Source of the DNA: Pseudolysobacter sp.
Lineage (GTDB): Bacteria; Pseudomonadota; Gammaproteobacteria; Xanthomonadales; Rhodanobacteraceae
DNA length: 10,231 nt
Direction: 5' to 3'
Assembly (NCBI GenBank): GCA_025351985.1
Contig: JANXUW010000318.1
Coordinates: 1 to 10,231 of the forward strand
This document shows positions 1-7,134 of the stretch, piece by piece. Numbering within the stretch: the stretch's first letter is position 1; the number at the start of each line of letters is the position of its first letter. The translations under genes and the position numbers were made by a program. The notes under the pieces are model-generated. The model saw nothing but the letters and a program-made list of their open reading frames with translations. It searched no databases and had not been told where the DNA came from.

Positions 1-81
1 ATTCAAGACAAAATCCGCGCTGACGTGGCCGACGATATTCGCCAGCAAAAAGGACATGCGACCGACAAATTTCGGAAGTAA
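1..81 (+). CDS. 3' end of an unidentified gene (partial)
   Basis: Frame 1 is open from the window edge to a TAA at 79-81 and encodes a 26-residue charged tail that begins IQDKIRADVADDIRQQKG and ends DKFRK. The residue mix (Asp, Lys, Arg, Gln rich, probably helical) reads like a genuine C-terminus, but there is too little to assign a family. It converges on the sigma-factor gene, whose stop lies 29 bases further on. Real coding status is inferred only from amino-acid composition and placement. Confidence 0.45.
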   Translation: MQDKIRADVADDIRQQKGHATDKFRK

Positions 82-110
82 TGCGCGCCGATTTCTAGCT
101 TTCGCAACGC

Positions 111-687
111 TCAAACCGCAGCAGCATCGTCGCCGATAGCATCGACCAAAAACAGGCGCGCCATTTCCCAATGCCGGCGCACGGTGCGCTCGGTCACGCC
201 ACGCGCCGCGGCAATATCGACGGACGACAGGCCGCAAAAAAAAATGCCATTCCACCAGTTGCGCCAACTCGGCATCGAAGGCCTGCAACTTCACCAGCCC
301 GGCATTGACCGCGAGCAATTCATCGAGCGCACGATCGGGCTGCTCGATATCCTCGCTCAAATCGGTGCGCGCAAAACCCTGGCCGTGCCGCTCGGTATTT
401 CGCCGTTTTGCCAGATCGAGAATCACATGCCGCATCGCCTGCGCGAGCAGATTGTAAAAATGCACACTGTCGTTGAACTGGCGCGATTCGCCGCGCGTTA
501 TCTTGATCCACGCCTCGTGCACGAGCGCCGTCGGATTCACCGTGAGATTGCCGGATGAACGACGCACATGACCGCGCGCGATGCGTTTCAATTCATCGTA
601 GACGACCGAAAACAGTTGCTCCTGCGCGCTGCTGTCGCCACGTTCGTACGCCACCAGAAGTTCGGTTACTGCGGGCCGATCGGCCAT
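111..687 (-). pseudogene. ECF-type sigma factor (STPK-associated), frameshifted in a T9 run
   Basis: The gene starts at ATG 687-685 with a good GGGGAG ribosome binding site. Residues about 22-100 are sigma region 2 of the TIGR02999-like ECF family: DELKRIARGH, then NPTALVHEAWIKI at 51-63, then AMRHVILDLAKRR. Region 4 begins with DAELAQLVEWHFF (138-150). At 236-244 the coding strand carries nine T. Read as is, the frame becomes LRPVVRRY and stays open past the window edge. With eight T it continues CGLSSVDIAAARGVTERTVRR, the expected helix-turn-helix, and stops at TGA 113-111, giving 191 aa. The 577-base span is one base over a multiple of three. The gene is divergent from a TPR Ser/Thr kinase. 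Such pairs are known in Xanthomonas citri (EcfK-PknS) and Vibrio, where the kinase phosphorylates the sigma factor. The identity is clear. Whether the break is genuine, phase-variable or a read error is open. Confidence 0.8.
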
Positions 688-768
688 GCGTTATCTCCCC
701 CTGCAACGCTGGTGAAAAAAGTATAGCGCGGAGCGCGCCGCGAAATTCGACCCACTGTGTTCACGCCA

Positions 769-934
769 TCATCCATTGCTCGGCGCATACAGCGGGTACA
801 GCAGCCGCTCTTCTTCGGCAATGCGATGGCGCAGGATCGCGCCGATATTGCACACATCGGTCGGCAATCGACGACGCTGGCCGAGTCGCGGCAATTTCGC
901 GGTATCGCCGGAACTCGTTGCGCGCGACGGCCAT
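769..934 (-). pseudogene. possible remnant of a hemerythrin-like C-terminus
   Basis: In one minus-strand frame the last 25 or so codons read VCNIGAILRHRIAEEERLLY followed by PLYAPSNG and a TGA at 771-769. The pattern H-x-I-x-x-EE-x-x-LYPLY resembles the C-terminal metal-binding helix of hemerythrin domains, although the usual HH or HI pair is altered to HR. An adjacent frame upstream reads MAVARNEFRRYREIAATRPA from an ATG at 934-932. Removing one C near 859 would join the two into about 54 residues. Hemerythrin domains are normally about 130 residues, so this would be a short remnant. No ribosome binding site was found. The assignment rests on a single motif and is weak. Confidence 0.27.
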
Positions 935-1020
935 GGCAATGGCAATGGCAATGGCACAATGTTCGCCAGGCAGGATCGGAATCCATTGCCGCTTGGGGAA
1001 AACGTTGCCGGACTCGTTGC
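907..1020. repeat. pair of near-identical 14-15 bp direct repeats in the sigma/kinase intergenic region
   Basis: GCCGGAACTCGTTGC at 907-921 recurs as GCCGGACTCGTTGC at 1007-1020, differing by one A. Both copies face the kinase and the second ends 36 bases before its start codon. The GGAAC core resembles the -35 element of many ECF promoters, but no convincing -10 element was found at the right distance. The pair could be regulator sites for the divergent genes, or chance. Confidence 0.3.
933..956. repeat. hexanucleotide microsatellite, ATGGCA x4
   Basis: Four perfect consecutive copies of ATGGCA occupy the region between the divergent sigma-factor and kinase genes. A change in copy number would alter promoter spacing there, or, if the minus-strand frame is translated, insert Ala-Ile units without shifting frame. 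No function is shown. Confidence 0.85.
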
Positions 1021-1055
1021 ATTCGTGAGGCAGCGAACTTCGAAGGATAAATCGC

Positions 1056-1691
1056 GTGGCGCAGATGGATGCTTCGAAGTGGCTTCGACTACGCAGCCTG
1101 CTCGATCAGGCGCTGGATTTGCCGACCGATCAACGGCAGATTTTTTTGCGTGACCTGCCCGAGGACAGCGCCGAATTGCGCGACGATTTGCGCGACGATT
1201 TGCGCCGATTATTGAGCCAGCAAGAACGCACGCAACGTTTGTTCGATAACAACGCCGTGGATTTGGCCGCACACGTACTGCGCAACGAAGACACGCGCGC
1301 GGCGGATGAAACCCTGGGGCGTCAATTCGGCGCCTATCGACTCATGCGTCTGCTCGGCGTCGGCGGCATGGGCATGGTTTATCTGGCCGAACGCACGCAC
1401 GGAAAATTCACCCAGAACGTTGCGCTGAAAGTGGTGCAGACCGCGATGGGCGCGGCGGGTCACGAGCGTTTCGAGCGCGAGCGGCAGATTCTTGCTGGGC
1501 TCGTGCATCCGAATATCGCCCCCCTGTACGACGGCGGCGAGCTGCCCGACGGCCAGGCGTTCTACACCATGGAATACGTCGACGGCGTGCCTCGACGCTT
1601 TACTGCGTCGAGGCGGCGTGCAGCGTGGACGAGCGCGTGCGCCTGTTGCGTGACGTCGCTGCGGCGCTGGCATACGCGCATCGCAACCTGA
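1056..1691 (+). CDS. Ser/Thr protein kinase, 5' part (N-lobe), ends by frameshift
   Basis: This is the first part of a receptor-like Ser/Thr kinase spanning 1056-3718. GTG 1056 is preferred as start because AAGGA (1043-1047) lies 8 bases upstream; the in-frame ATG at 1065 would be 17 away. Residues 1-66 form the helical leader common in Xanthomonad TPR kinases (WLRLRSLLDQALDLPTDQR). The kinase N-lobe follows: glycine loop GVGGMGMVY (101-109), ATP-anchoring Lys125 in VALKVV, helix C around ERFERERQIL (138-147) and hinge YTMEYVDGV (170-178). After Val178 the frame changes, and the remaining 33 residues to TAG 1691 are basic nonsense. The catalytic loop is in another frame downstream (net one base missing). 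A 12-bp tandem duplication at 1181-1204 produces DDLRDDLR. Alone this piece cannot be an active kinase. Confidence 0.8.
   Translation: MAQMDASKWLRLRSLLDQALDLPTDQRQIFLRDLPEDSAELRDDLRDDLRRLLSQQERTQRLFDNNAVDLAAHVLRNEDTRAADETLGRQFGAYRLMRLLGVGGMGMVYLAERTHGKFTQNVALKVVQTAMGAAGHERFERERQILAGLVHPNIAPLYDGGELPDGQAFYTMEYVDGVPRRFTASRRRAAWTSACACCVTSLRRWHTRIAT
1590..1613. repeat. perfect 9-bp inverted repeat with 6-nt loop at the kinase frameshift
   Basis: The arm CCTCGACGC (1590-1598) and the arm GCGTCGAGG (1605-1613) are exact reverse complements around the loop TTTACT. The palindrome coincides with the place where the kinase reading frame is lost. It could form a stable hairpin in single-stranded DNA or mRNA. 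Confidence 0.9.
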
Positions 1692-3718
1692 TCGTGCATC
1701 GCGATATCAAGCCATCGAATATCCTCGTCACCGATGCGGGCCAGATCAAGCTGCTGGATTTCGGCATCGCCAAACTCATCGGCAATACCAATGATCCGGC
1801 ACTGACACGCACCGCTGCCGCGCCGATGACGGCGAACTACGCCGCACCCGAACAGTTTCGCAACGAAGTGATCACCGTGGCCACCGACGTGTATCAACTC
1901 GGCATGCTTTTTTTCCAGCTGCTGACGGGTACTGCGCCGTATCGCGCCGACCCCGCCGATACTTATGCGTGGGCGCGTGCCGTCGCCGAAGAAGAGCCGA
2001 TGACTTTGTCGCGCGCACTGGATCCGGTGCTGCTGCTCAGCGTCTGGGGCAGCGCCGTCGATGCCCCGCGTTTGCGGCGGCAACTCGGTGGCGACCTCGA
2101 TGCGATCGTGCGCAAGATGCTGTCCAAAGCCCCGGCAAATCGCTACGGCTCGATGGACGCGCTGGTCGCCGATCTCGATGCGTTTTTGCAGCGCAGACCG
2201 GTGACGGCGCGACGTCCGAGCCTGCGCTACATCGTCACGCGTTTTGTCGCGCGGCATCGTTATGCGGTATCGAGCGCGATCGTCGTCATTTTGTTTTTGT
2301 GCGCCACGGTCGTGTTCGCTTTGCATCAGGCCAGCACGGCCACGCGCGAAGCCGAACGCGCGAATGCCGTGGCGGATTTTCTGGTCGGTCTGTTTCAGGT
2401 TTCCGACCCCGGCGTGAATCGCGGCGAGAAACTTAACGCCAACCAGATTCTCGAACGTGGCGCGGCGCATCTGGATAAAGAACTGACGCGCCAGCCGCTG
2501 CAGCGCGCACGCCTATTCGCGATGATCGGCGAAGTATATTCGGCGCTCGGCGATTTTTCGCGGGCGCGAAAACCGTTGCAGGAATCGATCGATATCCAGC
2601 GCAACGCAGCGGACACCGATCCGCTGGATTTCGGTCATGCGCTGCGCGCGATGGCGTGGATCACACATCGCCAGGCTGATACGCGTGGCGCGCTGAGCTT
2701 GCTCGATGAAGCCGACGCGCTGCTGCAAAATAATTCACCGCGCGCGCTGGATGAACGCGCCACGGTGCACAGTTACAAGGCGCTGGCGCTCAAAGCGCTT
2801 GGCGATTTCGTGACCGCACGTGTGGAGTTCGCCAACGCCCTTGCCTTCGCCGATCGTGCGGGTACGGCGGATTCGGTGAAGGCCGCCGCCATCCACAATA
2901 ATCTCGGATTGTTGCTGCGTGACCGCGGCGATCCGAAAGCCGCGAGAGTCGAGTTCGAACGCGCACTCGCAATCTACCGACGTGACTACGGCGAAGATCA
3001 TTACCGCACTACCGCCACCGAACAGAACCTCGCAATGCTGTTGATGGATATCGCCGACGCCGACGCCGCGCGGCCGTTGCTCGAAGCGACTGGCGCGCGC
3101 AATCTGGCCTTGTTCGGCGAAGCGAATTCCGACTATGCCAATGCGCAAAATATGCTCGGCAATATTGATCGCGGCGCCGGCAAATACGATCAGGCGCTGC
3201 AGCATTACGCCACCGCTGACCGCGCATATCGCGCTGCGCTGGGCGACAATCATGCCTACGTTGCGTTTCCGGAAAACAATGCCGGTGAACTCGAACTCAG
3301 GCGCGGCAATTTTGCCGCGGCGCTGATTCGTTTCGATCATGCACTGGCATTGCGGCGACACGCGCTCGCAGCAGATCATCCCGAACTCGCCGATTCCCTC
3401 GCCTCGCGCAGCCAGGCCTTGCTTGGATTGCAGCGTTACGCTGAAGCAGTGCGCGATGCCGAAGAGGCGCTGAAGATCCGTCGCGCGAAGCTCGATCCCG
3501 ACAATCCCGCGATCGTGCAGAATCTGTATCAGCTCGGTCTACTGCGTTATGCGCTCGACGATGCAGCAGCGGCGAAACCTTGGTGGGGCGAAGCGATCGA
3601 ACGCGCGGCGCGCGCTTATCCGGCGGATAGCGCCGCACTGCGCGACCTGCGTCGCAATATTGCTGATCCTGCAACCGCGCTGCGCAACTCCAGCAACGCT
3701 GCGCCCGCCAGCGATTAG
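1625..3718 (+). CDS. Ser/Thr protein kinase, 3' part: catalytic lobe, TM segment, TPR sensor
   Basis: This frame carries the rest of the kinase. In-frame family-like sequence begins upstream at YCVEAACS (from 1601), so GTG 1625 is only the first formal start. Present in order are the catalytic loop IVHRDIKPSN (Asp27, base 1703), DFG (Asp45, base 1757), the APE motif in ANYAAPEQF, and DVYQLGMLFFQLLTG. A transmembrane helix, YAVSSAIVVILFLCATVVFAL, spans about 2261-2325. From about 2340 to 3660 come tetratricopeptide repeats (for example AAIHNNLGLLLRDRGDPKAA and YQLGLLRYALDDAAA). The likely topology is a cytoplasmic kinase with the TPR domain across the membrane as a protein-binding sensor. With the frame restored, the whole protein would be 887 aa. 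It is divergent from the ECF sigma factor, its probable partner. Its TAG stop overlaps the stop of the convergent acetyltransferase by a few bases. Confidence 0.85.
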   Translation: MDERVRLLRDVAAALAYAHRNLIVHRDIKPSNILVTDAGQIKLLDFGIAKLIGNTNDPALTRTAAAPMTANYAAPEQFRNEVITVATDVYQLGMLFFQLLTGTAPYRADPADTYAWARAVAEEEPMTLSRALDPVLLLSVWGSAVDAPRLRRQLGGDLDAIVRKMLSKAPANRYGSMDALVADLDAFLQRRPVTARRPSLRYIVTRFVARHRYAVSSAIVVILFLCATVVFALHQASTATREAERANAVADFLVGLFQVSDPGVNRGEKLNANQILERGAAHLDKELTRQPLQRARLFAMIGEVYSALGDFSRARKPLQESIDIQRNAADTDPLDFGHALRAMAWITHRQADTRGALSLLDEADALLQNNSPRALDERATVHSYKALALKALGDFVTARVEFANALAFADRAGTADSVKAAAIHNNLGLLLRDRGDPKAARVEFERALAIYRRDYGEDHYRTTATEQNLAMLLMDIADADAARPLLEATGARNLALFGEANSDYANAQNMLGNIDRGAGKYDQALQHYATADRAYRAALGDNHAYVAFPENNAGELELRRGNFAAALIRFDHALALRRHALAADHPELADSLASRSQALLGLQRYAEAVRDAEEALKIRRAKLDPDNPAIVQNLYQLGLLRYALDDAAAAKPWWGEAIERAARAYPADSAALRDLRRNIADPATALRNSSNAAPASD

Positions 3719-4203
3719 GAAATTTCCCTGACCTGCAGCGACACGCGCTTTTTTCCGCCGTGCAACTGCTGCGTGCCGACTTCGCGAAATCCCTGGCGCT
3801 CGTGAAAACGCTGCGATGCAGGGTTCGGCGGATCGAGATCGAACTCGCACACCACCATCGTCACGCCTTCGCCGCGCGCAAATTCGAACAGGTCCGCATA
3901 CAACATTGCGGCGATACCGCTGCCTCTCGCGTCTGCGGCGATCACCACACGATCGATATAAACAAACGACTCGTAGCGCTCGGCAAACCAGCGATAGTTC
4001 GGGCTGTCGTAATCCACCCCTTCGCGAAATGCGAGCAGGAATGCCGCGACATCTTTTCCCGGGTTCTGCACCACCTTGTCATACGCGGAAAACCCGTGCA
4101 GGCGCGCGAGGCGTGGCGCATCGAGCGCACTCAGAAAATGTACCGACTCGGCATTCAGCGCGAGGATCGCATCGAAATCCGCGGGAGTGGTATAACGCAG
4201 CAT
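3715..4203 (-). CDS. GNAT-family N-acetyltransferase (COG3818-like)
   Basis: This is a 162-residue single-domain GNAT protein that would transfer an acetyl group from acetyl-CoA to an amine; the substrate is unknown. ATG 4203 is chosen because AAGGAG (4211-4216) lies 7 bases upstream and family-like sequence (MLRYTTPADFDAILALN) starts exactly there. An upstream extension to 4356 is basic, low-complexity shadow sequence. The acetyl-CoA motif is VVIAADARGSGIAAMLY (86-102), with the RGSGIA pyrophosphate loop. The C-terminal part, PASQRFHERQGFREVG (128-143), is the typical GNAT motif B. The ribosome binding site overlaps the end of the asmA-like gene, and only four bases separate that stop from this start, so the two are probably translationally coupled. 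The TAA stop overlaps the TAG of the convergent kinase. Confidence 0.88.
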   Translation of the reverse strand: MLRYTTPADFDAILALNAESVHFLSALDAPRLARLHGFSAYDKVVQNPGKDVAAFLLAFREGVDYDSPNYRWFAERYESFVYIDRVVIAADARGSGIAAMLYADLFEFARGEGVTMVVCEFDLDPPNPASQRFHERQGFREVGTQQLHGGKKRVSLQVREIS

Positions 4204-4207
4204 CCGG

Positions 4208-6370
4208 TTACTCCTTTTTTGTTGGTGCTTTCCGCGTGTTCGGCGCCGTCGCGGCGTGCTGCATTTGTGCGAGCACGGGCGTACAGCGATTGTCGTCGTC
4301 GTCGCCGCCGATGTTCGCGGAAGTGAGCGGCAACAATGCGGCGACCGGCGCGGCAATCACACCAAGCACCACCGCACCCGCACCGCGCAGAATCAGCGCG
4401 CCCTTGTCGATGCTGACGTCCGGCTGCTTGAACGGCCCTTGTACATGAATCGGCGAGCGCAACGATAGCAAACGCAATCCTTTGCTGTTCGGATGCACGG
4501 TGAGATCGAGCTGCTCGCTGGCGAGATTGATTTTGCCGGTGACATCAATCGCGGCGATGTCGGTATCGATCAGAAACAGTCGCGCGTCGAGCACGCCATC
4601 GGTCGCGACAAAATCTGCCGCGGCGCAATTGATATCGACCTGTTTGTCGCCGAACAATTTGGCGACGATGATGTTCGGCACATTCAATCCCGCCGTCTCG
4701 ACCAAGGCCTTGCTGATCGTGCCGCGATCCAGCACCAGTTTCAGTTCGCCACTGGCCACGCCGAGCAGCGCCGAGACCGAATCGCCGCTGGCTTGCAGAT
4801 TCGCCTCGGCATTGGCCTGGCCGAGCTTTATATTGGTCGCCTGCGCGGCGGGAATCATGCGCGCGAGTTGCATGCCGCGCGCGCTCAATTTCAGCGCAGC
4901 CTTGATCGGTGCGGTACGGCCGTCCATGCGCAAACTGGATGTCACATCGCCAAACGCCAGTCGGAACTTCAGCGGATCGAGCGACAGCACGGCGTTGTCC
5001 ATGACGATGCGCGTATCGACCTTGTGGATCGGCAATTCGGCGTCGCGAAACACGCGATCGCCGGTAAAGCGCACGTCCGCATCCATCTTCTGCCAGCGCT
5101 CGGGGCGGAACGGTTCCACTGGCAAAACCTTGCCGGCAGGCTGCGCCGGCGCATCTTTATCCGACGTTTCGCTCCGCACCGGACCCGCGCCGATCAGCGG
5201 CGCAAGATCGCGGAACTGCAGCAGGTCGGATTCCACTTTCCCCGACAGCAACGGTCGCGGCGACTTCGTTTCATAAAGGAGATCACCACCGAGATCGCTG
5301 CCACCGACGCGTGCCGAGAAATTTTCGTAGCGCAGCTTTTTGTCGTGTGCGGTGAATCGCCCGATCAGATGTCCCTCAGTTGCGTACGGCGGCGAATCGG
5401 GCAAGGTGATTTTGAGAATATCGTAGAGTTGCGCGAGACTTTTCCCGGACAACCAGAGCCGCAGGTCAAGCGCATCGAGATCGGTCGGATCGGTCAGCGT
5501 GCCGACGAAGGCGATGCGCGTATCGCCGATGCGCACATCGGCATGCAACGGGAACGGGCGATCAGTATGTTTCAGCGCGAGCACGCCGCCAATCTTGCCA
5601 ATGCCATGCACTGGCAAGCCCTTGAACGTTCCTTCGACCTTCACGCTGAAGCCATAACGTTGCACGGCGGAGGTATCGGCGCGCGCCGGTTCGGCTTGTT
5701 TGTCGGCGCGGGCCGCAAGTTTTTTTACGCCGTCGGCGCCGACGCGCAAGGTCGCTTCCTGGCGCGATGTCGCTTGCTGCTGCGCGACGATGTCATCGAA
5801 TGCCATCGACGCCTTCAGCGTTTCGACATGCAGTTTAGCGTCGAGTGTATTCTGCCGATCGAGCACGGTGAACTCGCCCTGGTCGAACGCGATGCGACCG
5901 AGGTCGAGCTGCCACGGCGATGGCGTCTTGTCATCGCTCGCGGCAATCGTCCAGTTGTCGCGGCCATCGGCCAAACGCTCGAAATGCGCGCTCGGCTCGA
6001 TAAAACGCATCGATGGAATCGACACGGTGTGCAGCAGCAGCGGCAGCACACTGAGATCGAACTCGATGCCTTTCAGTGTCGCGAACGTAGGCGTCTTGGC
6101 CCACTCGGCATTGCCCACCGTGACATCGGCGGCGCTCACGCGCATGCCCGGAATCCACGCGCGCCAACCACGCAACTCCGGATCGCGTTGCCAGCTCACA
6201 CGCAGATCGCCATCGATGGTTACGCTGCGGCCAATCGCATGACCAACGGTTTCAGTCAGCCATGGTTTGGCGCGATTCCAGTCGTAGCTTGCGATCGCGA
6301 TCCAGGCCACGATCAACAGCAAAACCAGGCCACCACCGATGCCGATCAAAATTTTGCGAGTACGTCTCAT
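4208..6370 (-). CDS. AsmA-family protein
   Basis: This encodes a large (720 aa) envelope protein of the AsmA/TamB-related superfamily, whose members are anchored in the inner membrane and implicated in outer-membrane assembly and phospholipid transport. ATG 6370 starts MRRTRKIL, directly followed by one hydrophobic helix (about residues 6-27, IGIGGGLVLLLIVAWIAIA). Next comes the AsmA N-terminal signature PWLTETVGHAIGRSVTIDGD and then long beta-rich sequence with repeated 'DLDALDLRL' and 'LDLTVHPNSKGL'-type strands, ending in an AsmA-like C-terminal region and a short basic tail, KKE. A GTG at 6382, with GGTGGA upstream, is an alternative start adding four residues. The protein is intact over its length. 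It is followed by the GNAT gene with a 4-base gap. A 627-codon open frame on the opposite strand is a codon-bias shadow. Confidence 0.88.
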   Translation of the reverse strand: MRRTRKILIGIGGGLVLLLIVAWIAIASYDWNRAKPWLTETVGHAIGRSVTIDGDLRVSWQRDPELRGWRAWIPGMRVSAADVTVGNAEWAKTPTFATLKGIEFDLSVLPLLLHTVSIPSMRFIEPSAHFERLADGRDNWTIAASDDKTPSPWQLDLGRIAFDQGEFTVLDRQNTLDAKLHVETLKASMAFDDIVAQQQATSRQEATLRVGADGVKKLAARADKQAEPARADTSAVQRYGFSVKVEGTFKGLPVHGIGKIGGVLALKHTDRPFPLHADVRIGDTRIAFVGTLTDPTDLDALDLRLWLSGKSLAQLYDILKITLPDSPPYATEGHLIGRFTAHDKKLRYENFSARVGGSDLGGDLLYETKSPRPLLSGKVESDLLQFRDLAPLIGAGPVRSETSDKDAPAQPAGKVLPVEPFRPERWQKMDADVRFTGDRVFRDAELPIHKVDTRIVMDNAVLSLDPLKFRLAFGDVTSSLRMDGRTAPIKAALKLSARGMQLARMIPAAQATNIKLGQANAEANLQASGDSVSALLGVASGELKLVLDRGTISKALVETAGLNVPNIIVAKLFGDKQVDINCAAADFVATDGVLDARLFLIDTDIAAIDVTGKINLASEQLDLTVHPNSKGLRLLSLRSPIHVQGPFKQPDVSIDKGALILRGAGAVVLGVIAAPVAALLPLTSANIGGDDDDNRCTPVLAQMQHAATAPNTRKAPTKKE

Positions 6371-6589
6371 GCCTGATTTCACTACAGTCCACCCAGTCAA
6401 ACAGATTGAAGACGGTGGATGCACGTCGCGGCTATTCAGCGCGTTATCACCTGCCTCAATCCAGAAGAATTCGAGGGGGTCAGATTACTACGTCAGGCAA
6501 TAGTATCGGCGTGAAGATACCTCGCTGCGAGATCACATGGCAATGCTCCGGCAAGCAAACGCCGTTCGATCTCGACGAGGCATTTTCTT

Positions 6590-6844
6590 CTATCGAACCT
6601 TGACAACGACCTTGCCCTTGGCGCGTCCCTGGGCAAGGTACTCGAGGGCTTCCTTCGCCTGCTCGAAAGGGAATACCTTGTCGATCACTGGCCGGATGCG
6701 CTCCGCCGTGAGGAGTTCGCCGATTTCGGCGAGTTGATCGCCATCGGGACGCGCAAAGAGGAAGGAGTAGGTGACTTCCCGCTTCTTCGCAAGGCGCATG
6801 GGCGTCGTGATATCCGCACTCATCGTGACGCATCCGCCGCGCGA
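6590..6844 (-). pseudogene. C-terminal fragment of an MDR-type NADP-dependent (quinone) oxidoreductase
   Basis: The frame ends with the characteristic MDR (zinc-type alcohol dehydrogenase-like) C-terminus: FARPDGDQLAEIGELL, then RPVIDKVFPFEQAKEALEYL, then GRAKGKVVVKVR and TAG at 6592-6590. The family-like reading continues upstream of the in-frame ATG 6823 (SRGGCVTMSAD), so that ATG is internal rather than a true start. Homology fades at about 6844, where typical family sequence should continue for about 230 more residues (GroES-like domain and Rossmann nucleotide site). About 85 of about 310-330 residues remain, so the gene has lost its 5' part and is presumably inactive. The 219 bases between its stop and the asmA start hold no recognisable gene. 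Confidence 0.75.
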
Positions 6845-6864
6845 ATTATTGAAAGATATATTGA

Positions 6865-7065
6865 CCCGGATCGCGGCAGGTATACGAGCAGCGAGCAGCG
6901 AGCTTCGACGAAGCAGACGCGGTTTGCTTCATCCGCGACGCTTACGACAATGGCATCGCCATGTATCTCAGCATCATCGACGGAACGGATAAAGCTCTCG
7001 CGGAAATGGCGGACGAGCGCGCCAGCAATGACCCCGCAGTTCAGGATGGCGCCGACGCAGCGTAA
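6865..7065 (+). pseudogene. unrecognised start-less reading frame, probable gene remnant
   Basis: Between a TGA at 6862-6864 and TAA 7063-7065 lies an open frame without a good start codon. Its middle reads SFDEADAVCFIRDAYDNGI, followed by AMYLSIIDGTDKALAEMADE and an acidic tail ending DGADAA. The composition (balanced, acidic, helix-forming) is more protein-like than in the other five frames here, and RDAYDNGI faintly recalls aldo/keto-reductase helices, which is not enough for an assignment. It starts where the divergent oxidoreductase fragment ends, so both may have been cut at the same junction. An open minus-strand frame over the same bases cannot be excluded. The stretch 6845-7134 holds nothing else recognisable. 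Confidence 0.3.
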
Positions 7066-7077
7066 AGCTCAGGCGAT

Positions 7078-7095
7078 GCGACCAGGGACGGTCGC
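7078..7095. terminator. small hairpin between convergent reading frames (weak terminator candidate)
   Basis: GCGACC (7078-7083) and GGTCGC (7090-7095) are exact reverse complements around a 6-base loop. The hairpin lies downstream of the HEPN-like gene (stop at 7135) and downstream of the plus-strand remnant (stop at 7065), a place where a terminator is expected. There is no T-tract on either side, so intrinsic termination is doubtful. Confidence 0.22.
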
Positions 7096-7134
7096 GACGA
7101 TAATCTGCCTATATATCTATAATCGCTTGATAAC

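Noticed and set aside
1562..2470. A 302-codon minus-strand frame
   Set aside because: It is antisense to the kinase catalytic and TPR region, has a basic low-information composition, and shows no domain.
4493..6376. A 627-codon open frame on the plus strand
   Set aside because: It lies wholly antisense to the AsmA-family gene. Its product is Arg/His/Gln-rich without any recognisable domain, as expected for a codon-bias shadow in GC-rich DNA.
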